Positions 1 to 10,053 of a stretch of 64,000 nucleotides of DNA are shown one piece after another. The DNA lies in NCBI GenBank assembly GCA_013146195.2, contig CM028382.1, positions 10,114,767-10,178,766 of the forward strand, written 5' to 3'. Each line of letters starts with the position of its first letter. Within the stretch, counting starts at the first letter, position 1. Below the pieces are notes generated by a model that was not told the origin of the DNA, did not search any database, and saw only the letters and a program-made list of their open reading frames with translations. Both the position numbers and the translations under genes were made by a program. This stretch comes from Codonopsis lanceolata. Lineage: Eukaryota; Streptophyta; Magnoliopsida; Asterales; Campanulaceae.

Positions 1-724
1 GAGCTGAATATCGAACTCGATTATGGTTGTCAATCTTACTTCTAAAGAGGGATATGAGACATTGAGAAAAAAACAATTGATCGACTCATTAACATGGAGA
101 GAGAGAGAGGGAGGGACAGGAAGCTGAAATTAATGGACGAAGTCGAGATGAGCTACAACTCCCAGAAGTGACACATTAACAAGAGATATAGTCCTGGTTT
201 ATTCTTGACACATTTCTCACTCCACATAGCATTCTGCCTTAGGTAAATCCAAGAGTTGTGAGCCCTCAATTTGGCTATTGATTTCTTTCAAAATTGCAAT
301 CAATCCTTTTGCGTCCTTTCTTGCTTTCCCTCTTAAGAAAGTGTGTAACGCTGCTTACAATGCTCGAATTGAATCACCCATTCTCCTTGGTCTTGTTCCT
401 AGACTTGTGACTTGAAATTTCTTATAGAGCCATATACATCTAAAATCCAACATCTCATTGACCCATTTCTCATGTCGATTGTGAGATAGCGAGATAGGCC
501 ATAGACGGTGCATTTGTACAAGCTGATCTGAGTTCACTGGTTCTTCCAAATTTACCAATGCCCTCGCTGTAGGCATGTATTGACGATGCCTCCCATATTC
601 AGAATTTTATTATGTATTTGCTCAGGTCCTCTTTAACCAGAAGAGGGGTGAAGGAAAAAATCTCCAACACATGTTCCAGAGACAGAGAATACAAAACAGA
701 ACCGTAATATGATTAAATTTTGAA

Positions 725-789
725 TGCGGTGAGCGTGGATCGAACACGCGACCTTCTTCGATCGGCGCTCTCCCAAGAGCTATCCCCGC
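725..789 (-). pseudogene. tRNA-Phe(GAA) gene with internal deletions (copy 1)
   Basis: The acceptor stem (GCGGGGA), D-arm start and intact T-arm around GTTCGATCC match plant nuclear tRNA-Phe(GAA). About 8 nt are missing, including AG in the D-loop and part of the anticodon arm. The tRNA-Gly relic follows after 8 bp. Either a pseudogene or an assembly artefact, because the losses fall in CAG/CTG contexts. Confidence 0.75.
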
Positions 790-797
790 GAACTACA

Positions 798-861
798 TGC
801 ACCAGCCGAATCGAACCCGGTCTGCATGGCAGGTACTATTCTACCACTAGACCACTGGTGC
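798..861 (-). pseudogene. tRNA-Gly(GCC) gene with internal deletions (copy 1)
   Basis: The D-arm, acceptor stem (GCACCAG) and anticodon region of plant tRNA-Gly(GCC) are recognisable. Bases are missing from the CCCTG, CCCGG and variable-region positions, so the T-arm cannot fold normally as written. It is paired with the tRNA-Phe relic in every unit. Confidence 0.7.
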
Positions 862-1017
862 TTCATGTTTTCATAGTGCCTTCATATCTGATCAATTTTC
901 CTTTAATTTTGAGGCTCTTCAAGAAATCTGATCTCAACCTAACATAGAAAAAGTCAAACTTGTAGTATGTGTTTGTGTGTGTAATATTAAAGCAAATACT
1001 ATCTACTATTCAAGAAA

Positions 1018-1101
1018 GTCGGAATGGTGCCGAGTGGTTTAAGGAACAACACTCAAGTTTTGGTCTATTTAAGAGGGTGTGGGATTAAACCTCACTTCGA
1101 A
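1018..1101 (+). pseudogene. tRNA-Leu relic (copy 1)
   Basis: Resembles tRNA-Leu(CAA), with ACTCAAGTTTT around the anticodon and a long variable arm. The B box reads GGGATTAAACC instead of GGTTCAAATCC, and several stem pairs are broken. The same altered sequence occurs in all three units, so this relic decayed before the unit was amplified. Confidence 0.65.
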
Positions 1102-1718
1102 ACTTTAAATGAAACAAGCACTACCCCCATGTGATCGAATCCATTAGAATTTAATTCTACAAACCGGTCGGGGCTCGATTTTGTAAGTAGATCTGCTATA
1201 TTAGGTTAATGATGTTTTATAGTTCCTGAAGTGTGCTTTTTTATATAATTATAATCCTTATATGATGATAATTTTTGGAATAATAGGCATTACCTTGTTG
1301 AAATTCTGGTTTAGACTTTGAACAAAGTCGGGTCCCGCACAATTAGTTCCAACGATGGTAACTTTGTTACTCATATTTACAATGTCAAGGCACTTGTTAA
1401 AACTCTATCCTCAAGGAGCGTGTGAAAGCAGATCCACAATACGTTTTCTTCTTCAAACAACTCGCACCCGCAAAGTTTGAGTTTCGCACCTTCCAATGGA
1501 TTATTATGGAATACAACGGAATGAGGTAAAATCCAGGAGACCTACTCTTTGGATAAACTGAATTGCTCGTGTTGATGCAAAATCATAAGAAAAATGAAGC
1601 AAGCATTTCGTCTTATCTTGTGTACAAATGCCATTTTTGATTGATCAAATAAACTACATGTCTTGGAACTATATATATCCAGAAGTGTGTCATGAGAATA
1701 AAAATGCATACTAATAAT

Positions 1719-1781
1719 CGCCGTTGCGGGATCGAACCAGGTCACCCGTGACGGGAATACTTACCACTATACTACAACGAC
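1719..1781 (-). pseudogene. tRNA-Asp(GTC) gene with deletions (copy 1)
   Basis: Matches the intact tRNA-Asp at 4388-4459 but lacks about 9 nt from the anticodon stem and T-arm. The missing bases are in CCAGG and CAGG contexts. Confidence 0.75.
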
Positions 1782-2428
1782 AACTTATTATATAATATCA
1801 AAACTCTAGATTTCTACTACGAAAAACAAAAAGAAAGGGTTTGTGCTGGCATGGGGGCTATGGGATGTTGAGTGGAAGCCCTGAATTGAAGGATCTAATC
1901 TTCAAAAACTTAACTTCTAAGTGCAACTCCAATCTTTAAAAACGAGATCGATTCGATCGACTTTAAGCACTCATCACCCTTACTTCCAAGTGGAACTCCA
2001 ATCTTCAAAAACAAGATTTATGCCTAAAGGACTAATCGAATCCATACCCTTCTACTATGTAATTGAGATCTAAACGACATTTCTTGCTCCTAGAAAACAC
2101 AAAATGAGGAGTTGAGGTCAAAACTCGTAAGAGAAACACTTATATTAAAATACTACGACCAACAGCAAAGTTAATTTGAGCGTCCAACGGAACAGTACGA
2201 GGCCAACCAATCTACCCGTTTTGGACTCTTAACATATTGGTTACACTCAATCATTTTGTAATTATGATCAGCTTTAATGATAGTTATTTATATTTCTTAA
2301 TAATTAGATTTGTAGTTAAACATACACTCTTTGGGTAGAAGGGAGGATGAAACAAGTGCTAGCCTCTTACACGGTTTACAATAACAAACATTCAATATGC
2401 ATGGAAAGTTTGACTTATGTTTAATGAA

Positions 2429-2504
2429 GTCGATGGCCGAGTGGTCTAAGGCGCCGACTCAAGTTCTCTTCGTAAGAGGGCGTGGGTTCAAATCCCACTT
2501 CGAC
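2429..2504 (+). pseudogene. tRNA-Leu(CAA) gene with deletions (copy 1)
   Basis: Identical to the intact tRNA-Leu(CAA) at 5105-5188 except for short losses: CAGG to CG near the 5' end, CCAGA to CCGA, CTGGTC to CTC, and CTGAC to CGAC at the 3' acceptor strand. Every change removes bases at a CAG or CTG triplet. This suggests sequencing error at methylated sites rather than decay, so the gene may be intact in the plant. Confidence 0.75.
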
Positions 2505-3401
2505 ATATTGAATTAAAATTTTAAGTACATTTTTATATCACTTTTGTTTCAAACCAAATCAATTCAACATATGCTCTTATGAAGGTACGTTATGCGTTAT
2601 GCGTAATAGGAAGTATCTAATATCTATCAATCATAAGCATTTTGACTTGTTTGTTGGAGAAGGCTAATTGAAAGAGCTGAATATCGAACTCGATTATGGT
2701 TGTCAATCTTACTTCTAAAGAGGGATATGAGACATTGAGAAAAAAACAATTGATCGACTCATTAACATGGAGAGAGAGAGAGAGGGAGAGACAGGAAGCT
2801 GAAATTAATGGACGAAGTCGAGATGAGCTACAACTCCCAGAAGTGACACATTAACAAGAGATATAGTCCTGGTTTATTCTTGACACATTTCTCACTCCAC
2901 ATAGCATTCTGCCTTAGGTAAATCCAAGAGTTGTGAGCCCTCAATTTGGCTATTGATTTCTTTCAAAATTGCAATCAATCCTTTTGCGTCCTTTCTTGCT
3001 TTCCCTCTTAAGAAAGTGTGTAACGCTGCTTACAATGCTCGAATTGAATCACCCATTCTCCTTGGTCTTGTTCCTAGACTTGTGACTTGAAATTTCTTAT
3101 AGAGCCATATACATCTAAAATCCAACATCTCATTGACCCATTTCTCATGTCGATTGTGAGATAGCGAGATAGGCCATAGGCGGTGCATTTGTACAAGGCG
3201 ATCCGAGTTCACCGGTTCTTCCAAATTTACCAATGCCCTCGCTGTAGGCATGTATTGACGATGCCTCCCATATTCGAATTTTATTATGTATTTGCTCAGG
3301 GTCCTCTTTAACCGTAAGAGGGGTGAAGGAAAAAATCTCCAACACATGTTCGAGAGGCAGAGAATACAAAAGCAGTAACCGTAATATGATTAAATTTTGA
3401 A

Positions 3402-3468
3402 TGCGGTGGCGTGGATCGAACACGCGACCTTCGATCTTCGTCGACGCCTCCCAACGAGCTATCCCGGC
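3402..3468 (-). pseudogene. tRNA-Phe(GAA) gene with single-base losses (copy 2)
   Basis: Against plant tRNA-Phe(GAA) there are four separate changes of CAG or CTG to CG (D-loop, both sides of the anticodon arm, and 3' of the anticodon), plus two single-T losses. The remainder aligns base for base. The regularity of the losses argues for a technical cause. Confidence 0.75.
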
Positions 3469-3476
3469 GAACTACA

Positions 3477-3532
3477 TGCACCAGCCGAATCGAACCAGTG
3501 GCGGTACTATTCTACCACTAGACCACTGGTGC
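3477..3532 (-). pseudogene. tRNA-Gly(GCC) gene with large internal loss (copy 2)
   Basis: The acceptor stem and D-arm of tRNA-Gly are present. About 15 nt across the variable region and T-arm are missing compared with a 71-nt tRNA. Confidence 0.65.
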
Positions 3533-3690
3533 TTCATGTTTTCATAGTGCCTTCATATCTGATCAATTTTCCTTTAATTTTGAGGCTCTTCAAGAAATCT
3601 GATCTCAACCTAACATAGAAAAAGCTGTAAACTTGTAGTATGTGTTTGTGTGTGTAATATTAAAGCAAATACTATCTACTATTCAGTAAA

Positions 3691-3775
3691 GTCGGAATGG
3701 CTGAGTGGTTTAAGGAACAACACTCAAGTTTTGGTCTATTTAAGAGGGTGTGGGATTAAACCTCACTTCTGAAAC
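3691..3775 (+). pseudogene. tRNA-Leu relic (copy 2)
   Basis: Same decayed tRNA-Leu-like sequence as at 1018, with an altered B box. It starts GTCGGAATGGCTGAGTGG. Confidence 0.65.
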
Positions 3776-4387
3776 TTTAAATGAAACAAGCACTACCCCC
3801 ATGTGATCGAATCCATTAGGAATTTAATTCTACAAACCGGTCGGGGCTCGATTTTGTAAGTAGATCGCTATATTAGGTTAATGATGTTTTATAGTTCTGA
3901 AGTGTGCTTTTTATATAATTATAATCCTTATATGATGATAATTTTTGGAATAATAGGCATTACCTTGTTGAAATTCTGGTTTAGACTTTGAACAAAGTCG
4001 GGTCCCGCACAATTAGTTCCAACGATGGTAACTTTGTTACTCATATTTACAATGTCAAGGCACTTGTTAAAACTCTATCCTCAAGGAGCGTGTGAAAGAT
4101 CCACAATACGTTTTCTTCTTCAAACAACTCTGCATGCCCGCAAAGTTTGAGTTTCGCACCTTCCAATGGATTATTATGGAATACAACGGAATGAGGTAAA
4201 ATCCAGAGACCTACTCTTTGGATAAACTGAATTGCTCGTGTTGATGCAAAATCATAAGAAAAATGAAGCAAGCATTTCGTCTTATCTTGTGTACAAATGC
4301 CATTTTTGATTGATCAAATAAACTACATGTCTTGGAACTATATATATCCAGAAGTGTGTCATGAGAATAAAAATGCATACTAATAAT

Positions 4388-4459
4388 CGCCGTTGCCAGG
4401 GATCGAACCCAGGTCACCCGCGTGACAGGCGGGAATACTTACCACTATACTACAACGAC
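4388..4459 (-). tRNA. tRNA-Asp(GTC), intact
   Basis: A complete 72-nt tRNA-Asp. It has acceptor pair GTCGTTG/CAACGGC, A box TAGTATAGTGGTAAG, anticodon GTC in a CTGTCAC loop, and B box GGTTCGATCC. The T-stem carries two C-to-T changes relative to the usual plant gene, turning two C-G pairs into G-U wobbles. Both changes are at former CpG sites, as expected from methyl-C deamination. Decodes Asp GAY codons. Probably functional. Confidence 0.85.
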
Positions 4460-5104
4460 AACTTATTATATAATATCAAAACTCTAGATTTCTACTACGA
4501 AAAACAAAAAGAAAGGGTTTGTGCTGGCATGGGGGCTATGGGATGTTGAGTGGAAGCCCTGAATTGAAGGATCTAATCTTCAAAAACTTAACTTCTAAGT
4601 GCAACTCCAATCTTTAAAAACGAGATCGATTCGATCGACTTTAAGCACTCATCACCCTTACTTCCAAGTGGAACTCCAATCTTCAAAAACAAGATTTATG
4701 CCTAAAGGACTAATCGAATCCATACCCTTCTACTATGTAATTGAGATCTAAACGACATTTCTTGCTCCTAGAAAACACAAAATGAGGAGTTGAGGTCAAA
4801 ACTCGTAAGAGAAACACTTATATTAAAATACTACGACCAACAGCAAAGTTAATTTGAGCGTCCAACGGAACAGTACGAGGCCAACCAATCTACCCGTTTT
4901 GGACTCTTAACATATTGGTTACACTCAATCATTTTGTAATTATGATCAGCTTTAATGATAGTTATTTATATTTCTTAATAATTAGATTTGTAGTTAAACA
5001 TACACTCTTTGGGTAGAAGGGAGGATGAAACAAGTGCTAGCCTCTTACAGTTTACAATAACAAACATTCAATATGCATGGAAAGTTTGACTTATGTTTAA
5101 TGAA

Positions 5105-5188
5105 GTCAGGATGGCCGAGTGGTCTAAGGCGCCAGACTCAAGTTCTGGTCTTCGTAAGAGGGCGTGGGTTCAAATCCCACTTCTGACA
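5105..5188 (+). tRNA. tRNA-Leu(CAA), intact
   Basis: A complete 84-nt class II tRNA. It has acceptor GTCAGGA/TTCTGAC, A box TGGCCGAGTGGTCTAAGG, anticodon stem CCAGA/TCTGG with loop CTCAAGT (anticodon CAA), a long variable arm, and B box GGTTCAAATCC. There is no intron. Decodes UUG. Confidence 0.9.
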
Positions 5189-6071
5189 TATTGAATTAAA
5201 ATTTTAAGTACATTTTTATATCACTTTTGTTTCAAACCAAATCAATTCAACATATGCTCTTATGAAGGTACGTTATGCGTAATAGGAAGTATCTAATATC
5301 TATCAATCATAAGCATTTTGACTTGTTTGTTGGAGAAGGCTAATTGAAAGAGCTGAATATCGAACTCGATTATGGTTGTCAATCTTACTTCTAAAGAGGG
5401 ATATGAGACATTGAGAAAAAAACAATTGATCGACTCATTAACATGGAGAGAGAGAGAGGGAGACAGGAAGCTGAAATTAATGGACGAAGTCGAGATGAGC
5501 TACAACTCCCATAAGTGACACATTAACAAGAGATATAGTCCTGGTTTATTCTTGACACATTTCTCACTCCACATAGCATTCTGCCTTAGGTAAATCCAAG
5601 AGTTGTGAGCCCTCAATTTGGCTATTGATTTCTTTCAAAATTGCAATCAATCCTTTTGCGTCCTTTCTTGCTTTCCCTCTTAAGAAAGTGTGTAACGCTG
5701 CTTACAATGCTCGAATTGAATCACCCATTCTCCTTGGTCTTGTTCCTAGACTTGTGACTTGAAATTTCTTATAGAGCCATATACATCTAAAATCCAACAT
5801 CTCATTGACCCATTTCTCATGTCGATTGTGAGATAGCGAGATAGGCCATAGACGGTGCATTTGTACAAGCTGATCTGAGTTCACTGGTTCTTCCAAATTT
5901 ACCAATGCCCTCGCTGTAGGCATGTATTGACGATGCCTCCCATATTCAGAATTTTATTATGTATTTGCTCAGGTCCTCTTTAACCAGAAGAGGGGTGAAG
6001 GAAAAAATCTCCAACACATGTTCCAGAGACAGAGAATACAAAACGTAACCGTAATATGATTAAATTTTGAA

Positions 6072-6139
6072 TGCGGTGGCGTGGATCGAACACGCGACCT
6101 TCGGATCTTCGGCGCTCTCCCAAGCGAGCTATCCCAAGC
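6072..6139 (-). pseudogene. tRNA-Phe(GAA) gene with deletions (copy 3)
   Basis: The T-arm and 3' acceptor are intact. Six bases (CAGACT) are missing before the anticodon arm, and the 5' acceptor strand reads GCTTGGGA instead of GCGGGGA. Confidence 0.7.
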
Positions 6140-6147
6140 GAACTACA

Positions 6148-6214
6148 TGCACCAGCCAGAATCGAACCCTGTGCATGCAGTGGCGGTACTATTCTACCAC
6201 TAGACCACCGGTGC
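6148..6214 (-). pseudogene. tRNA-Gly(GCC) gene with deletions (copy 3)
   Basis: Same position and orientation as in copies 1 and 2. The anticodon-to-variable segment is scrambled and shorter than a functional tRNA-Gly. Confidence 0.65.
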
Positions 6215-6371
6215 TTCATGTTTTCATAGTGCCTTCATATCGATCAATTTTCCTTTAATTTTGAGGCTCTTCAAGAAATCTGATCTCAACCTAACATAGA
6301 AAAAGCTGTAAACTTGTAGTATGTGTTTGTGTGTGTAATATTAAAGCAAATACTATCTACTATTCAGTAAA

Positions 6372-6456
6372 GTCAGAATGGCTGAGTGGTTTAAGGAACA
6401 ACACTCAAGTTTTGGTCTATTTAAGAGGGTGTGGGATTAAACCTCACTTCTGAAAC
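6372..6456 (+). pseudogene. tRNA-Leu relic (copy 3)
   Basis: Third copy of the decayed tRNA-Leu-like sequence, starting GTCAGAATGGCTGAGTGG. Confidence 0.65.
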
Positions 6457-7077
6457 TTTAAATGAAACAAGCACTACCCCCATGTGATCGAATCCATTAG
6501 GAATTTAATTCTACAAACCGGTCAGGCTCTGATTTTGTAAGTAGATCTGCTATATTAGGTTAATGATGTTTTATAGTTCCTGAAGTGTGCTTTTTTATAT
6601 AATTATAATCCTTATATGATGATAATTTTTGGAATAATAGGCATTACCTTGTTGAAATTCTGGTTTAGACTTTGAACAAAGTCGGGTCCCGCACAATTAG
6701 TTCCAACGATGGTAACTTTGTTACTCGTATTTACAATGTCAAGGCACTTGTTAAAACTCTATCCTCAAGGAGCGTGTGAAACAGATCCACAATACGTTTT
6801 CTTCTTCAAACAACTCTGCACAGGCCTGCAAAAGTTTGAGTTTCGCACCTTCCAATGGATTATTATGGAATACAACGGAATGAGGTAAAATCCAGGAGAC
6901 CTACTCTTTGGATAAACTGAATTGCTCGTGTTGATGCAAAATCATAAGAAAAATGAAGCAAGCATTTCGTCTTATCTTGTGTACAAATGCCATTTTTGAT
7001 TGATCAAATAAACTACATGTCTTGGAACTATATATATCCAGAAGTGTGTCATGAGAATAAAAATGCATACTAATAAT

Positions 7078-7110
7078 CGCCGTTGCCGGCGATCGAACCC
7101 GGGTCACCCG
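7078..7110 (-). pseudogene. tRNA-Asp 3' half, cut by a junction
   Basis: The 3' acceptor strand and T-arm of tRNA-Asp are present up to GGTCACCCG. The sequence then switches to LINE-derived DNA, so the anticodon arm and 5' half are missing. Confidence 0.8.
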
Positions 7111-7880
7111 TTGTCGATAACAGTAGGAACAATATTGGGGGAGTCTCTCAGCTTCAATAGCCTACCAGAAACTTGCTGAGGGACCGCAATCTATCCATAT
7201 ACGGATGGGGATGGTCTTTGTGAGATCGACCTCGATACAAACCTTAGCCACGCTCGGCCTAGTAAGGTTAGCCGTAGGAGAATCGATGATCAACGGAGTG
7301 CCTATCCTGTTAGCAATAGAGAATAAAATAAGCTTATTGAACAGAAAAATGGGGAGATTAAGGAAAGAAAACCACACGGGAACAATGGGGCTTTCCACGT
7401 CTGGACGGAAGGAAGGAGTCCACTTAAAGACCCGCATAGAGAAGGAGCCGACGGACCACTGATCTTTGATCCAAAGGCGTTGAAAGTCAGCTTCGTGTTG
7501 TGTTTGGATCAGCACATGTTTCTTGTCTAGATGGCCAATGGTCACTGCTGCCTTAAGGCCAAAGGTCTGGAATTCTTTCTGCATCAGTTCCATGGAGGGG
7601 CGGCCATGAGAGAATTTGCCAACAAGGGTTAGTTTAAACGGGAGAGAGAGCGTAGAGATAATTTTAGGGGAAAGACGCAAAGCATGTTCCCCTTTGTACA
7701 GTGAAGGAGGGATGAGAGATAAAGGAGATTGGGACGAGGATGAAGTTTGAGCAACAATGGAAGCAAAGGATTTTTGAGCCGTTGGGGAAGAAGGCGCTAG
7801 AGGATGTCCTCAGTTGGTGCCACGGCTGGAGCCACAGCCATGACAGGCCGGGATCAAACTGGAAGGGAGAACATGGGGCG
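7111..7880 (-). mobile_element. LINE (plant L1-type) ORF1 fragment, DUF4283-like
   Basis: The minus-strand reading frame 7162-7680 (about 172 codons) looks like the N-terminal DUF4283 domain of plant L1 ORF1. It has a KHVLIQ segment, then W/G/SFSMRVFKW and PSFRPDVESPIVPVWFSFLN, then KVCIEVDLTK and ending IWIDCGPSASFW. Upstream codons to about 7800 read in frame with the typical Ser/Pro-rich leader. There is no ATG at the ORF start, and neither the CCHC knuckle, the endonuclease, the reverse transcriptase nor a poly(A) tail is present. The fragment is bounded by the broken tRNA-Asp on one side and an ULTRAPETALA-like fragment on the other. Confidence 0.75.
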
Positions 7881-7894
7881 GCAGCTTAGAGAGA

Positions 7895-8185
7895 GGTCTC
7901 CCTCATATATATGTCTACATACTCTCTGGTGCGTTAGAAAGAAACAATGCTTCGTATTGCATAGGACACAAGTCATGAACTCATATCGATTGATAGTACG
8001 TGTGGGTCCATCTTGTGCTCGTTGGAATGGCTTTAGTTAGTATTTCAACAAACAAGTCTACGCGCAACAGCTTCACTTTGTTAGTATTAACAACAAAAAT
8101 CTTGTTTTGCCTTTGGTGGCCGGCGATTGTTTACCACCATGCTTTTCAATCTTGTTTGGCCTTAGGGTTAAGTTCATTTATGATA
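7895..8185 (-). pseudogene. ULTRAPETALA-like gene fragment
   Basis: Minus-strand translation gives FEKHGGK (SAND-like region), CLLKY, KPFQRAQDGP and then YEFMTCVLCNTKHCFF in different frames. This order follows ULTRAPETALA proteins and the second relic at 10299-11130 (EFAKHGGKP, CLLKYHTEPFQRAQQGP, DEFMTCTSCGKKRCFF). Stops and frameshifts separate the pieces, so it cannot encode a protein. The left edge abuts the LINE fragment. Confidence 0.65.
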
Positions 8186-8699
8186 GAAAGAAGATAAAAA
8201 GAAGACCGTAAACAAATAGCAAATAAAATATCCATCGTTTGAGAGGGTTTGTTAATGTTTGGAAATGAAGCAACCTCTCATCTTCTGATAATAAGAGTTT
8301 CATGACCCGAATCAGATATGGGAAAGAGATCAAACAAGAAGACCAAATTACCCTTCAGAGTAATTATAACATCATTACAACTTCTTAGTGGTGTAATTAA
8401 GTTCGAATCGCCGAATTGCGGAATCGAATCGGTAGGTTTAGTTCAGTTTTGATGTAGGATGGTTCGATTCAGGTTTGAAAATTTTATAAATCGGTCGATA
8501 CGATTCCGTTTGCGATTTTTACTTTTGAACCGAACCAAACCTAACCGAATCACCATATTAAAATATATGATTTTATAATATATATTATATATAACTATAT
8601 AAATATATTTATAATATCATTCTTAATTATATCATTTTTAAAATATCTCACATTTGACTTATGGACAATGAGTAATTGAATACTGAGCAGTCGGACAAA
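8186..8699. other. Intergenic, AT-rich, with GGTTCGATTC-type degenerate repeats
   Basis: No coding exon seen. Bases 8400-8560 hold irregular runs of gaaccgaaccaaac-like words, also found at 9615-9775. Bases 8560-8640 are almost pure A/T. Confidence 0.6.
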
Positions 8700-8883
8700 G
8701 GTCTTACATACCAAATTTTCAAAATCCAAAAGAGGCTTCTCTCTCTCTCCCAAAACAAAACCTAGAACTTTGCAGAACCCGACGCCGACGCCATCGCCGC
8801 CTATTTCGCAATCTCGCTTAGTCGCTCTCGCTCGCAGTCTAGCTCTCCATTAGGCAGTAGTCCAATCATCACTCTTCACTATG
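8700..8883 (+). other. Orphan gene 5' end: leader and ATG before a splice donor
   Basis: A GC-richer island with CT-rich leader and CpG-rich text (gacgccgacgccatcgccg) ends in ATG at 8881-8883, directly followed by GTAAGC. A start codon split straight from a GT donor is common in plant ribosomal-protein genes. The downstream 'intron' runs into a TA microsatellite, and I find no convincing second exon before the Mutator-type element at 10054. Best read as the promoter and first exon of a truncated gene. Confidence 0.35.
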
Positions 8884-9067
8884 GTAAGCTTTCGCGCGTC
8901 TCCTCCTCTCTCTCACTCCATCTCCCTCTTTCTCTCTACCTCAGCCTCTCTCTTTTTCTCTAGTTTTCTCTTTCTTTTAGAATTCTAATTTTCATGGTTG
9001 AGTTCATTACCTCTCTTCTCTTCGGTGATTGTAAATCCCTACAAGTTTGTATTCCCCATATTTAGCA

Positions 9068-9082
9068 ACACACACACACACG

Positions 9083-9159
<77 letters not shown>
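9068..9159. repeat. Compound (CA)n(TA)n microsatellite
   Basis: Imperfect CA repeats pass into about 33 uninterrupted TA units. Confidence 0.95.
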
Positions 9160-9162
<3 letters not shown>

Positions 9163-9614
9163 TGCTAAGTGCTCACAGTGTGGTCATGATCTACTCAACA
9201 GCTCATTCAATCTTGTGTATTAAAATTTGAAGTCACTTTTTTTAAAGGAAGATAGATTGATATCATGTCTCAAGCACACATATATATTTAATCTATTTTT
9301 TGCTCCGTACTAACTGCTGTTAATTTAGATTCCAGCTTGGGAATCATAGATCCAATTACTTAATTGAGCAAGAGCTTAAGACTCACTTTACATTTGCTTG
9401 GAAAGAGGGGAAATTACATCATAGTATGAGACAGAGACCGACCTACTGGACTTTGCCCGGATATTTGCTTTCAAGTTTCAAGAAATTGTGCAAGAGATTT
9501 GTGATAAACATGTTTGTTTATTTTTTGTTCATTTGGTTTGAAAATCTGATTTCTAATGTTTTATTTGATGTTAAGTTGTTAATTAGCCTAACAATTTTTA
9601 ATTTAAATTTTTTT

Positions 9615-9780
9615 TAATTAAACCACCAAACCGAACCATTTGATTCAGTTTGGTTCGGTTTCAAACATCCTGTGGTTCGATTCGGTTTAAGAAACATGGA
9701 ACCATTAGAAGTCGATTCGGTTTGTGGTTTTGGCCTCGAACCGAACCAAACTGAACCGTTACGTACACCCCTACAACTAC
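9615..9780. repeat. Degenerate GGTTCGGTTTGGTT-type repeat
   Basis: Both strands carry repeated ccaaaccgaacc / ggttcggtt words with no open reading frame of note. Similar text is at 8400-8560. Probably the end of an old transposon, but no termini can be fixed. Confidence 0.5.
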
Positions 9781-10053
9781 TAATGGGTTTGATCAAGACA
9801 ACCCAAAGCTTTGTGATTGATTATGACAACAAGAAGGATGGAGGAGCTGCTGATTATAATTACCAAGATCATGAGCATCAAACTCAAAAGGGTATATTGG
9901 TAATAGTCTAAGTACTCCAATGCAGTATGAGCTTGAGGAACCTATTCAAACATGAGAAAGCCAAAAGAAAGCATCCCTTGGAAGTTAATTGGAACCTACA
10001 AATAACAAATAAGCATTGAATCCTCTTTAAACTTTGCATCCAATGTTTTAATA

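Larger units (their letters stand above)
1..2673. repeat. Tandem 2.67-kb tRNA-bearing unit, copy 1
   Basis: The same block recurs at 2674 and 5350, so the period is 2673-2676 bp. Each complete unit holds, left to right, tRNA-Phe and tRNA-Gly (minus), a tRNA-Leu relic (plus), tRNA-Asp (minus) and tRNA-Leu(CAA) (plus). The first 700 bp and the spacers show no convincing protein gene. Copy 1 differs from copies 2 and 3 mainly by small indels, many of them at CAG/CTG triplets, and none of its tRNA genes is full length as written. The window edge may cut the array, so more copies may lie to the left. Confidence 0.95.
2674..5349. repeat. Tandem 2.67-kb tRNA-bearing unit, copy 2
   Basis: The second direct copy starts at the same word (gagctgaatatcg) as copy 1. 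Its tRNA-Asp and tRNA-Leu are full length, while its tRNA-Phe and tRNA-Gly have deletions. This is the best reference for the unit. Confidence 0.95.
5350..7110. repeat. Tandem tRNA-bearing unit, copy 3 (truncated)
   Basis: The third copy follows directly and ends abruptly inside its tRNA-Asp gene at about 7110, where LINE-derived sequence begins. The last ~915 bp of the unit, including tRNA-Leu(CAA), are absent. Confidence 0.9.

Noticed and set aside
355..576. Repeated 73-codon minus-strand frame in each tandem unit (also near 3030 and 5702)
   Set aside because: It recurs only because the unit is duplicated. It differs by indels between units and shows no recognisable domain, promoter or start context.
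7205..7462. Plus-strand frame in the LINE segment
   Set aside because: Antisense shadow of the LINE ORF1 fragment.
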